From an uncultured Clostridia bacterium (lineage in GTDB: Bacteria; Bacillota; Clostridia; Oscillospirales; CAG-272), in the NCBI GenBank assembly GCA_904501865.1, contig CAJGCF010000008.1, positions 1 through 29,203 of the forward strand: a stretch of DNA of 29,203 nt, read 5' to 3'. The position numbers and the translations under genes were made by a program. The first letter of the stretch is position 1, and each line of letters opens with the position of its first letter. A model generated the notes under the pieces. That model had not been told where the DNA came from, ran no database searches, and worked only from the letters and a program-made list of their open reading frames with translations. This document shows positions 1 through 6,553 of the stretch, one piece after another.

Positions 1-1
1 A

Positions 2-409
2 GCTACTTGTGAAAACAAGGCAGTATGTGAAGCTTGTGGCTCTGAATACGGTGACGTACTCGGACACAACTACGGTGCATGGGTATCTAACGGTGACAAC
101 ACTCACACCAAGACTTGTGACCGTGAGAACTGTGAAACTCCTTCTGTAACCGAAGCATGTGCAGGCGGCACTGCTACTTGCGAGGGCAAGGCAGTATGTG
201 AAGCTTGTGGATCTGAGCACGGCGACGTACTCGGACATAACTACGGTGCATGGGTATCTAACGGTGACAACACTCATACAAAGACTTGTCCCAACGCAAA
301 TTGCGAGACCCCTTCCGTAACCGAAGATTGCGCAGGTGGCACGGCAACTTGTGAGGGTAAGGCTACATGTACCGCTTGTGAAGAAGAGTACGGAAATGCA
401 AACGGTCAT
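2..409 (+). repeat. 171-bp coding tandem repeat (2 full units plus a partial third)
   Basis: Units begin at 2, 173 and 344, exactly 171 bp (57 codons) apart. Hand comparison of units 1 and 2 gives about 28 differences in 171 bases, many of them synonymous. This suggests fairly recent duplication with selection on the protein. The third unit stays similar to about position 409 and then departs. Confidence 0.9.
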
Positions 410-703
410 ACACCCGGCGGCGAGGCAACTTGTACCTCTGCTCAGAAGTGCACCGTATGCAACAAGGAACTCAATCCCGCAAGGGGTCACACCGAGGAAA
501 TTATTCCCGCAGTTGAGCCTTCCTACACTGAGGAAGGTGCTACCGAAGGTAAGAAGTGTACAGTTTGTGGCACCATTACAGACGCTCCCGATGTTATCCC
601 CGCTAAGTCTTTGGCTTGGCTCTGGATACTCATCGTGGCAGTTGCAGTTATAGGTGCAGGCGTAGCAGTGTATTTCTTCGTGCTCAGAAAGAAAGTTAAA
701 TGA
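2..703 (+). CDS. Cys-rich repeat surface protein, C-terminal part (5' end outside window)
   Basis: The frame is open from the window edge to a TGA at 701-703, giving 233 residues of the C-terminal part of a longer protein. It consists of 57-residue units, each with six cysteines, including the motifs AVCEACGSE, GHNYGAWVSNGDNTHTKTC and SVTEACAGGTATC. Units 1 and 2 are complete; unit 3 diverges after its first ~22 residues into further short C-x-x-C modules. A single hydrophobic segment (about residues 205-228) followed by RKKVK closes the protein, so it is probably membrane-anchored and faces outward. No LPXTG sortase motif precedes the anchor. Similar Cys/His-rich repeats are common in large surface proteins of gut clostridia, where their function is unknown. 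The shorter + frame at 336-653 is an out-of-frame shadow. The N-terminus, signal peptide and any catalytic or adhesive domain lie outside the window. Confidence 0.85.
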   Translation, partial: ATCENKAVCEACGSEYGDVLGHNYGAWVSNGDNTHTKTCDRENCETPSVTEACAGGTATCEGKAVCEACGSEHGDVLGHNYGAWVSNGDNTHTKTCPNANCETPSVTEDCAGGTATCEGKATCTACEEEYGNANGHTPGGEATCTSAQKCTVCNKELNPARGHTEEIIPAVEPSYTEEGATEGKKCTVCGTITDAPDVIPAKSLAWLWILIVAVAVIGAGVAVYFFVLRKKVK

Positions 704-724
704 TCTGTTATTTAAATGATCTTT

Positions 725-760
725 ACTACCACTCGAAAGCTTTTCGGGTGGTAGTTTTTT
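725..760 (+). terminator. Rho-independent terminator of the surface protein gene
   Basis: ACTACCACTCGAAA pairs with TTTCGGGTGGTAGT (one G-T pair) around a very short loop and is followed by a run of six T, 22 bases after the stop codon. Confidence 0.85.
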
Positions 761-778
761 GTGATTCTCAAGCAATGT

Positions 779-819
779 AAAAACCACCGTAGCCTTTTAA
801 TAAGACTACGGTGGTTTTG
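779..819. terminator. Perfect inverted repeat, possible bidirectional terminator
   Basis: AAACCACCGTAG (781-792) and CTACGGTGGTTT (806-817) form a perfect 12-bp stem with a 13-base loop. The left arm is preceded by A residues and the right arm followed by T residues, so it could stop transcription from either side. It lies between the surface protein gene and the inverted-repeat element at 849-1136. Confidence 0.55.
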
Positions 820-848
820 TTAATGTGTTTAGTTGTGTTTCAATATAT

Positions 849-1136
849 AAGCTTATAGCCGAAAAGAGTTGAACTCATACGCCCCGCGGCGAGCAATTTT
901 CGCGCCTTATGCCGAAATTCGCCTTGCAAGATCGTATCTTGCTTCGACTCGTTTCGACAAAATTCATCAAAATTTGCAACGCCGAAGGGTGCTACGCAGT
1001 TTTGAGTGAGCAAATATTGTGCAAATGCAAAGATAAAATTCTCGCAACATAAAATGTTGCGAGAATTTTATCTGTGGCAGGTGCGGATATTTGCCACACA
1101 AAACCGTGTGAGTTAAATTCTTTTCGGCTATAGCTT
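849..1136. mobile_element. MITE-like non-coding element with ~27-bp terminal inverted repeats
   Basis: The left end (849-876) and the reverse complement of the right end (1110-1136) share the core ATAGCCGAAAAGA and continue to AACTC, with two mismatches and one indel over 27-28 bases. The 288-bp interior has no convincing gene but several hairpins: GCAAGAT/ATCTTGC at 926-942, a perfect 19-bp stem at 1032-1072, and TGTGGCA/TGCCACA at 1073-1098. No transposase is encoded. I could not find a clear target-site duplication, and no second copy is visible in the window. The right end stops 9 bases from the stop codon of the minus-strand gene at 1146. The alternative is an unusually structured intergenic region acting only as a terminator. 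Confidence 0.55.
1032..1072 (-). terminator. Perfect 19-bp hairpin inside the element
   Basis: Arms 1032-1050 and 1054-1072 are exact reverse complements around a 3-base loop; the core arm is CTCGCAACAT. Read on the minus strand it lies about 75 bases past the stop of the 1146-1607 gene and is followed by T-rich sequence, so it may serve as that gene's terminator. It may equally be only a structural part of the element. Confidence 0.5.
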
Positions 1137-1145
1137 GACGGACAA

Positions 1146-1607
1146 TTATTCCTCGTCGTCATCGACTATTGTGCCGAGAGCGTTTCCACAAGCAGGGCAA
1201 AGAAGCTCCTCTGCATTTACCGACTCGTCGAAGCATACTGTTTCGCCACAAGAGGGGCAAACTATTTCAAAGTACTCATCGTCGTCGCAATACTCGCATT
1301 CGCCGCAAATATCACACGCGTCACAATCACCCTCGCACTCGTCGTCCCAGTCCTCGTCATCCCAATCCTCGTCGTCCTCGTCCATATCGAGAAGAACCTC
1401 CTCGACGTCTCCAAGGTCCTGATCAAGCTCCTCACAGTAGTCAGCGAGCTCACCGATATCGTATTCAATGTCTTCTATCTCAAGAGCCATTTCCTCGCAA
1501 AGCTCGAGAAGCGCGTTTATTATCTTTGCTTCGGGAGTGTCTTTTTTGTCAAAGCCCATTCCTTCGCAAAGTCCCTTAATATAAGCAGTTCTTTCGGTAA
1601 GTGTCAT
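1146..1607 (-). CDS. CD1247 N-terminal-domain family protein with acidic linker, Cys ladder and zinc ribbon
   Basis: This 153-residue protein starts at the ATG at 1605-1607, chosen because AGAGGA lies 8 bases upstream; a longer frame would begin inside the preceding hairpin. Residues 1-70 (MTLTERTAYIKGLCEGMGF...) match the helical N-terminal domain of the clostridial CD1247 family, which I recognise from the family pattern. Residues 73-93 are almost all Asp/Glu/Trp. Residues 91-107 carry six cysteines in a regular ladder (C91, C95, C98, C101, C104, C107). Residues 117-140 form a zinc ribbon with CPSC and CPAC. Function is unknown; the domain order suggests a cytosolic metal- or protein-binding adaptor. 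It follows efp in the same direction, separated by a hairpin. The Ser-rich plus-strand frames over it are shadows of its acidic codons. Confidence 0.85.
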   Translation of the reverse strand: MTLTERTAYIKGLCEGMGFDKKDTPEAKIINALLELCEEMALEIEDIEYDIGELADYCEELDQDLGDVEEVLLDMDEDDEDWDDEDWDDECEGDCDACDICGECEYCDDDEYFEIVCPSCGETVCFDESVNAEELLCPACGNALGTIVDDDEE

Positions 1608-1640
1608 TTTTTCATCCTCTTTTCTTTTTGTTTTTAAAGG

Positions 1641-1685
1641 ATAAAACGGGAGCTGATACAAAAATGCATAGGCCTCCCGTTTTAT
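1641..1685 (-). terminator. Hairpin between efp and the CD1247-like gene
   Basis: ATAAAACGGGAG (1641-1652) and CTCCCGTTTTAT (1674-1685) are perfect 12-bp arms. On the minus strand the hairpin lies 12 bases past the efp stop codon and ends in a short T run. It can end efp mRNA or reduce read-through into the downstream gene. Confidence 0.7.
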
Positions 1686-1697
1686 ATATTGCGCAAA

Positions 1698-2255
1698 TTA
1701 AGCGCGGGACAGGTACTCACCTGTACGTGTGTCTATCTTCAGAACGTCTCCAACGTTGATAAAGAGCGGAACTTTGATGGTCGCGCCTGTCTCAAGAGTT
1801 GCGGGCTTAAGAGTGTTAGTTGCGGTGTTGCCTGCAAATCCGGGGTCTGTTTCTGTAACTTCAAGCTCAACGAATGTGGGAGGCTCAACTCCGAATACGT
1901 TGCCCTTGTAGGAGATGATCTTGCACATCATTTCTTCCTTTACGAACTTGAAAGCGTCTCCGAGCTTGTCTCTGTTGAGAGGAAGCATATCGAACGTTTC
2001 CATATCCATAAAGTAATAAAGATCGCCGTCATTGTAGGAATACTGCATATCTTTTCTTTCGATATAAGCATTCTCATATTTATCCGTGGGGCTGAATGTC
2101 TTTTCAACCACCGCGCCGGAAATAACGTTCTTGAGCTTTGTGCGAACGAATGCCGCACCCTTTCCGGGTTTTACGTGCTGGAACTCGATAACCTGATAAA
2201 CGTTACCATCCATTTCAAATGTAATACCGTTTTTAAAATCGCCGGCTACTACCAT
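1698..2255 (-). CDS. efp: Elongation factor P
   Basis: This 185-residue protein has the normal length for EF-P, which binds between the ribosomal P and E sites and relieves stalling at polyproline stretches. The N-terminal KOW-like domain contains HVKPGKGAAF; Lys32 of PGKG sits at the tip that reaches the peptidyl transferase centre and is the modified residue in many bacteria. Two OB-fold domains follow (ending GEYLSRA). I place the start at the ATG at 2253-2255 behind GGAGG (10-base spacing) rather than at a codon nine residues upstream, because MVVAGDFKNG is the usual family start. It has its own sigma-A promoter at 2341-2369 and a hairpin downstream. No EF-P modification gene is visible nearby. 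Confidence 0.97.
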   Translation of the reverse strand: MVVAGDFKNGITFEMDGNVYQVIEFQHVKPGKGAAFVRTKLKNVISGAVVEKTFSPTDKYENAYIERKDMQYSYNDGDLYYFMDMETFDMLPLNRDKLGDAFKFVKEEMMCKIISYKGNVFGVEPPTFVELEVTETDPGFAGNTATNTLKPATLETGATIKVPLFINVGDVLKIDTRTGEYLSRA

Positions 2256-2340
2256 AATTAGAATACCTCCAAATGAACACATTTTTCAGCTTAAAAGCCA
2301 TCAAAACACAGCTTTTGAGCAGTGCATAAATTTACAATTT

Positions 2341-2369
2341 ATTATATAACATTGTGAGTTTTTTTTCAA
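2341..2369 (-). promoter_or_regulatory. Sigma-A promoter of efp
   Basis: On the minus strand, -35 TTGAAA (2364-2369), a 17-base spacer and -10 TATAAT (2341-2346). The leader to the efp start is about 80 bases. Confidence 0.75.
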
Positions 2370-2410
2370 GGGGTGAAGGGCAAAAAAATGTAAATTTTCT
2401 GTTACAACAA

Positions 2411-2424
2411 CGGCTTTTGAGCCG
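2411..2424 (-). terminator. Weak hairpin after the phosphodiesterase gene
   Basis: CGGCT and AGCCG flank a 4-base loop, followed on the minus strand by TTGTTGT. The stem is short and the T run interrupted, so this is a tentative terminator for the gene ending at 2471. Confidence 0.35.
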
Positions 2425-2470
2425 ATTTTGTGATAAAGCCTTTCAAAAATCGTTCACGGCAGTTATTTTA

Positions 2471-3022
2471 TTAAGCTTTAACCGATATTAACGAATGACC
2501 GTCAAAGTCCTTTATTTCAAAATTGCCGTTTTCGTAGATAGCGTAGGTTTTGGGATTGTTTTCCTTAGGCAGACTTACAGAGCCGGGATTTAAGCACAAA
2601 ATGTAGTCAGAGTTGCGCTCCGCCCTCAGAACGTGAGTGTGTCCCGACAGAAAGACTGTGTTTTCTGGGAGCGCCGGGAGATTGTCGGGAGAATATTTAT
2701 GTCCGTGTGACATAAACAGATTGATATTGGCTTGTCCGTCGTAAAAGTATGCGGTGTCGGACAAGATGGGGAAGGACAAGACCATCTGATCCACCTCGGT
2801 GTCGCAATTTCCTCGTACACAGAGGAGTTTGTACGCTACGGCGTTGAGCATATCTATGACTTCCTTTGGAGCATATCCCTCGGGGAGATTGTTCCTCGGT
2901 CCGTGATAGAGCAGGTCGCCAAGCAAAAGTATCTTGTCTGCGCCCTCTCGCTCTGCCGCGTCAAGCATAGCCTTACAGCAAACCGCGTCTCCGTGTATAT
3001 CCGATGCTATTAAAAGCTTCAT
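2471..3022 (-). CDS. yfcE: YfcE-type metallophosphodiesterase
   Basis: This 183-residue calcineurin-like phosphoesterase has the length of the YfcE family. The metal-binding motifs are in order: SDIHGD (D8, H10), LLLGDLLYHG (D36), RGNCD (N72), MSHGHKY (H106/H108) and SGHTH (H128/H130). YfcE enzymes hydrolyse phosphodiester model substrates; the physiological substrate is unsettled. The start is the ATG at 3020-3022, preceded by GGAG at 7-base spacing; a 31-residue upstream extension in the same frame is out of register with the family. The gene lies 130 bases downstream of proA with hairpins between them, and may be transcribed by read-through from that operon or from a promoter I could not identify. 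Confidence 0.92.
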   Translation of the reverse strand: MKLLIASDIHGDAVCCKAMLDAAEREGADKILLLGDLLYHGPRNNLPEGYAPKEVIDMLNAVAYKLLCVRGNCDTEVDQMVLSFPILSDTAYFYDGQANINLFMSHGHKYSPDNLPALPENTVFLSGHTHVLRAERNSDYILCLNPGSVSLPKENNPKTYAIYENGNFEIKDFDGHSLISVKA

Positions 3023-3037
3023 TTTTAATCTCCATTC

Positions 3038-3054
3038 TGCCGCCCTTGGCGGCA
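3038..3054 (-). repeat. 7-bp inverted repeat in the phosphodiesterase leader
   Basis: TGCCGCC and GGCGGCA around CTT, about 6 bases upstream of the Shine-Dalgarno. It has no T run on the minus strand, so it is more likely an mRNA stem than a terminator. Confidence 0.4.
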
Positions 3055-3069
3055 TAAATATTGTTGATA

Positions 3070-3090
3070 AATTTTGCCGCAGGCAAAATT
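3070..3090 (-). terminator. Hairpin downstream of proA
   Basis: AATTTTGCC and GGCAAAATT are perfect 9-bp arms around a 3-base loop, about 60 bases past the proA stop. Only a weak T-rich tail (TTTATC) follows on the minus strand, so termination is plausible but not certain. Confidence 0.45.
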
Positions 3091-3152
3091 CGCACGCAAA
3101 AAAGTTTTTTCGCAATTAAGAGAAAAAGCTTTCACGCTAATCTGTTTTTGTC

Positions 3153-4406
3153 TTATCTTACCTGTCCGTTGCCGCGGATAAGATATTTTTGTGTTGTGAG
3201 CGCCGTAAGTCCCATAGGACCTCTCGCGTGCAGCTTTTGAGTGGATATGCCTATTTCCGCGCCAAAGCCGAACTCGCCCCCGTCAGTAAATCTTGTGGAC
3301 GCGTTGACGTACACGGCGGCGGCGTCGACGTATTTTCTGAAATACTCGGCGTTCTGTTCGTCGTTTGTAACGATTGCCTCGCTGTGTCCCGTGTTATACT
3401 TGTTTATGTGAGCGACCGCCTCTTCGACCGAGCTTACAAGCTTGACGGCAAGGATATAGTCGTCAAATTCGGTTTCAAAATCGCTCTCGCTTGCTTTCTT
3501 TGCCTCGGGAACTATCCTGAGCGTCTGCTCGCAGCCGCGCAGCTCAAGGGAATATCCCGCAGTAGCTTCTGCGAATTTAGGAAGAAAATCCTTTGCCACG
3601 TCCTTATGGACAAGCAGAGTTTCTATTGCGTTGCAGACTGCGGGACGGGAGCATTTCGCGTTTACGGCAATATTAAGCGCCATATCTATATTGGCAGACG
3701 CGTCTACGTATAGGTGGCAGTTGCCCGCACCCGTCTCGATAACGGGAACCGACGCGTTGTTGACCACCGCGTCTATCAGACGCTTACTTCCTCTTGGAAT
3801 AAGCACGTCGACAAGACCTCTGGCGCTCATAAGCGCATTTGCGCTCTCGTGTCCCTCTCCGGGCTCGATAAAGCCAAGGATGTCGGGATTCTGACCGCAC
3901 TCGCTGATGCATTTCTTCATCACGTTGATCAGCACCAGATTAGTATTGGCCGCCTCTCGTCCTCCGCGGAGCACGACGGCGTTGCCTGTCTTGAGGCAGA
4001 GTGCAGCGGCGTCTACAGTGACGTTGGGACGAGCCTCGTATATTATGGCTACCACTCCGAGAGGTGCTCTCTGACACTCTATCCAGAGTCCGCCCGGGGT
4101 TGAGAACACCTCGCCGCATCCCACGGGGTCTCTGAGCGAGACGAGTGAGCGCAACGCGTCGCAGATTCCGTCTATTCTGCCCCCGTTGAGGGCAAGTCTG
4201 TCAAGCATATGAGCGGGAACACCGTTAGCGTCCGCAAGAGCGATATCGCGCGCATTTGCCTCAAGTATTTCCTTACTGTTTTCCTTGAGCGCGTTTGCTA
4301 TGCTTGAAAGAATATGGTTTTTCTCCTTGGTGCTCCGCGCGGCGTATTCATAGGACGCTTTTTTCGCGGCGGAACATATTTCGAAAACTTTTTGCTTTGT
4401 ATCCAT
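3153..4406 (-). CDS. proA: Gamma-glutamyl phosphate reductase (proline biosynthesis)
   Basis: This 417-residue protein matches ProA in length and motifs. It reduces gamma-glutamyl-5-phosphate to glutamate semialdehyde with NADPH, the second step of proline synthesis, in the cytosol. Visible family features are APLGVVAIIYEARPNVTVDAA (about 115-135), VLRGGREA (146-152), VIETGAGNCH (222-231) and SRPAVCNAIETLL with the catalytic Cys258. The start is the ATG at 4404-4406 behind GGAG (8-base spacing); a frame extending to 4445 has no ribosome site. It follows the flavin reductase-like gene by 39 bases and is probably co-transcribed with it from the promoter at 5019-5047. The partner kinase proB and proC are not in the window, which is unusual because proB and proA are commonly adjacent. 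Confidence 0.96.
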   Translation of the reverse strand: MDTKQKVFEICSAAKKASYEYAARSTKEKNHILSSIANALKENSKEILEANARDIALADANGVPAHMLDRLALNGGRIDGICDALRSLVSLRDPVGCGEVFSTPGGLWIECQRAPLGVVAIIYEARPNVTVDAAALCLKTGNAVVLRGGREAANTNLVLINVMKKCISECGQNPDILGFIEPGEGHESANALMSARGLVDVLIPRGSKRLIDAVVNNASVPVIETGAGNCHLYVDASANIDMALNIAVNAKCSRPAVCNAIETLLVHKDVAKDFLPKFAEATAGYSLELRGCEQTLRIVPEAKKASESDFETEFDDYILAVKLVSSVEEAVAHINKYNTGHSEAIVTNDEQNAEYFRKYVDAAAVYVNASTRFTDGGEFGFGAEIGISTQKLHARGPMGLTALTTQKYLIRGNGQVR

Positions 4407-4445
4407 TGTTTTTTCTCCGTAAGATAGGACAAAAGTCCTTTTCAA

Positions 4446-4961
4446 CTATTCCTTGACGAGTATTTTTTCTATTTCGAGTATATAGAAGCGGTGAAAATCC
4501 TTGTTTTCATAATGCTTCAGGTGGTCTGTATCATTGAAATTAGCTTCTTTTATATCGTCAGAGTAGGCCTTTTTGCATATCAGGATCATCTCGGATTCGC
4601 ATATCGCAGGAGCGCCGAATTCGCAGGTGACCGACAGACCGAGCTGCTTGAGTTTATCCGTATCCTTGCCCGATTTTACGCCGCAGAGCTTGAGCACGTC
4701 ACGCTTGCTATCAGGCATAAAGCAGAGCGAGAGCCTTTCACACTCGTTGACAAGTGTGAAGGTGTGTCTTTGCGGACGGACGTATATTGTAGCTACTGGC
4801 TTGTTCCAAAGTATCCCGAGACCTCCCCAGCTTGCAGTCATAGCGTTTACTCCGCTTTCCTTACTCGCGTCGCTCGCGGTTATGAGTATCCAATCCTTTC
4901 CGATGAGAGAAAAGGGGGAGCGAGTCAATTCTTCGGGTGATATCTGACGGTATGAGCTCAT
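4446..4961 (-). CDS. Flavin reductase-like, FMN-binding domain protein
   Basis: This 171-residue protein has the single split-barrel flavin-binding fold: NAMTASWGGLGILWNKPVA and the YVRPQRHTFTLV strand are typical of flavin reductase-like FMN-binding proteins (DIM6/NTAB group). Such proteins bind FMN and often act as flavin- or nitroreductases. The substrate here is unknown. The start is the ATG at 4959-4961 preceded by AAAGGTG (8-base spacing). It is the first gene of a likely two-gene unit with proA, but a functional link to proline synthesis is only guessed from position. Confidence 0.85.
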   Translation of the reverse strand: MSSYRQISPEELTRSPFSLIGKDWILITASDASKESGVNAMTASWGGLGILWNKPVATIYVRPQRHTFTLVNECERLSLCFMPDSKRDVLKLCGVKSGKDTDKLKQLGLSVTCEFGAPAICESEMILICKKAYSDDIKEANFNDTDHLKHYENKDFHRFYILEIEKILVKE

Positions 4962-5018
4962 AATTCTGACACCTTTCAAAAATAATCTATACGGCAAGTG
5001 CATTTATCAATCAAGTAG

Positions 5019-5047
5019 ATTATAGCACACTTTTCCATATATTTCAA
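5019..5047 (-). promoter_or_regulatory. Sigma-A promoter of the flavin reductase-proA unit
   Basis: Minus strand: -35 TTGAAA (5042-5047), 17-base spacer, -10 TATAAT (5019-5024). The start codon lies about 50 bases downstream of the expected transcription start. Confidence 0.75.
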
Positions 5048-5100
5048 TACAAAGCTTGAATATTTATATTATATTATTCCTCAGGACAGTATTATGTTAA

Positions 5101-5136
5101 AACACAAAACGGTCGGATATCCGACCGTTTTGTGTT
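5101..5136 (-). terminator. Terminator of the FKBP lipoprotein gene
   Basis: An 18-bp perfect palindrome centred on GGATATCC (arms beginning AACACAAAACGG), 4 bases past the stop codon at 5141. The arms' own A and T tracts supply the flanking runs, so it could act in both directions. Confidence 0.8.
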
Positions 5137-5140
5137 TATA

Positions 5141-6379
5141 TCAGTCCGCGTAGGATACGGTGCAATTATCGACGATATACTGTGTCACTTTGTCAAAGAG
5201 CGCATTCTCCTTGATGGTTATCTCGCCAAGTCCCTCGACTATCTCGTCCGCGGTATAGGTCTGATTTGTGTTTTCCTTGTAGTAATCAATGAAATACTGA
5301 ATTGTGTCTTGATAATCCTGCTCGGTTATATTGATGTTCTCCTGCTCGGCAATAGCATAGTAAACAAGCCTTTCCTTGACACTCTCGCGAGCCATCTCAA
5401 GAGTTTTCGCCTGCCAGTCCGCACCTTCCTCAAGACCGAGATATGATATTACAAACTCGTCAAGGGAGTCGAAGGTCATTCCGAAATATTCGTAATATTG
5501 CTTGTAATATTCGTACTGGTCTATGAGTGCCTCGTAATAGTAATCGACCGCGTCCTCGGGATATGCTATGATGTTCACTTTTTCAAGCAAGGTCTTTCCT
5601 ATCTCGTACATAATTGCCTGATTTCTTGAGTCCTCTATCTGAAGCTCGAGTGCCGCCTTTACGTAATCTCTGTGCTCCTGCTTTACGTTTTCCGTCTTTG
5701 CTTGGAACTTAAGCACGTCGGCTATGTATTCGTCGGTGTATTCAGGTATCTCATACTGTACTGTGTATACTACCCAGACCTTGAATATTACCGACTTGCC
5801 GGCGAGGTCCTCGTAATAGGACTCGGGGAATGTCACGGAAATCTCCGCAGGGGAGTCCTTTGAAGTGTCAGAGGGAATTATACCTATAAGACCGTCCTCA
5901 AAGCCGGGGACAAAGTTTCCAGAGCCTATAGAAAGCTCGTGCGGTTTTTCATCATCGGCGTTGGAGCCGCCTTCAAATTCCACACCGTCAAGATATCCCG
6001 TGTAATAGATGAACGCGGAGTCACCGAGCTTTATGGGCTGGTCAGTGCATTGAGCTCCGTCGTTTTTGACGGTCTTTTTCGCAAAACGCTGGGAATCGAT
6101 GTACGCGTCAATATCTTCATCGTCGATTATATAGTCAGAGCTTATCGTTGCCGAGGTGTTATGATATAAAGAGGGGTCTACGGTTGCGTAGTCACTGATG
6201 TCTGCGGCAAAATAATCAAACTGTGTGAGATCCACGGTGGTCTCTGCTTCTGTTTGATTCTTGCTCTCGCTTCCCGTTTCTGTGCTTTGCTCGGGAGATT
6301 TGCAGGCAGCAAATACCGACAGACAAAGCGCAAGACAGAGAAATGCGGCGATTATGTTGAATGTTTTGAAAATGCTCAT
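5141..6379 (-). CDS. Exported FKBP-type peptidyl-prolyl isomerase lipoprotein, trigger-factor-like
   Basis: This 412-residue protein begins with a lipoprotein signal peptide (residues 1-25, hydrophobic core IIAAFLCLALCL, lipobox FAAC with Cys26). A Ser/Thr/Glu-rich linker runs to about residue 50. Residues ~115-210 are an FKBP domain with YYTGYLDGVEFEGG and FVPGFEDGLIG. Residues ~215-412 are helical and rich in Tyr, Glu and Gln, and resemble the trigger-factor C-terminal chaperone arm. The order N-domain, FKBP, helical arm is that of trigger factor, but here it is exported and membrane-tethered, so a role in folding secreted proteins (as PrsA does in other Gram-positives) is inferred. AAAGG lies 9 bases before the ATG. 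It has its own promoter and a strong terminator. Confidence 0.9.
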   Translation of the reverse strand: MSIFKTFNIIAAFLCLALCLSVFAACKSPEQSTETGSESKNQTEAETTVDLTQFDYFAADISDYATVDPSLYHNTSATISSDYIIDDEDIDAYIDSQRFAKKTVKNDGAQCTDQPIKLGDSAFIYYTGYLDGVEFEGGSNADDEKPHELSIGSGNFVPGFEDGLIGIIPSDTSKDSPAEISVTFPESYYEDLAGKSVIFKVWVVYTVQYEIPEYTDEYIADVLKFQAKTENVKQEHRDYVKAALELQIEDSRNQAIMYEIGKTLLEKVNIIAYPEDAVDYYYEALIDQYEYYKQYYEYFGMTFDSLDEFVISYLGLEEGADWQAKTLEMARESVKERLVYYAIAEQENINITEQDYQDTIQYFIDYYKENTNQTYTADEIVEGLGEITIKENALFDKVTQYIVDNCTVSYAD

Positions 6380-6420
6380 TTTGTGAATCCTTTCTTGTCG
6401 ACTTTCCGACTACATACTAT

Positions 6421-6449
6421 ATGATATCTCATAACCGCCGCGAAATCAA
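6421..6449 (-). promoter_or_regulatory. Promoter of the FKBP lipoprotein gene
   Basis: Minus strand: -35 TTGATT (6444-6449), 17-base spacer, -10 TATCAT (6421-6426). It is divergent from the biotin ligase promoter, 39 bases away. Confidence 0.55.
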
Positions 6450-6487
6450 GTCTATTTTGAAAACTTTTTAAGGCTATTCTTCCTTTG

Positions 6488-6516
6488 TTGACATGCAAAG
6501 AGAAAAATGATATAAT
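6488..6516 (+). promoter_or_regulatory. Consensus sigma-A promoter of the biotin ligase gene
   Basis: TTGACA (6488-6493), 17-base spacer, TATAAT (6511-6516): both hexamers are exact. It argues against a start codon at 6485, which would place the promoter inside the gene. Confidence 0.9.
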
Positions 6517-6553
6517 TGTTGTGAAAAATACATGTATGGAGCGCAAAAACAAA

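Noticed and set aside
336..653. 105-codon plus-strand frame
   Set aside because: It lies in a different frame inside the Cys-rich repeat gene (2-703), whose frame shows protein-level repeats and a membrane anchor; this one shows none.
1135..1579. Ser-rich and Arg-rich plus-strand frames
   Set aside because: They are the complements of Asp/Glu codons in the minus-strand CD1247-like gene, which has a ribosome site and zinc-ribbon motifs.
6485..6553. N-terminal extension of the biotin ligase from a TTG
   Set aside because: The extension would contain the consensus promoter, so its codons lie upstream of the expected transcription start; a missing helix-turn-helix cannot be recovered from its 23 residues.
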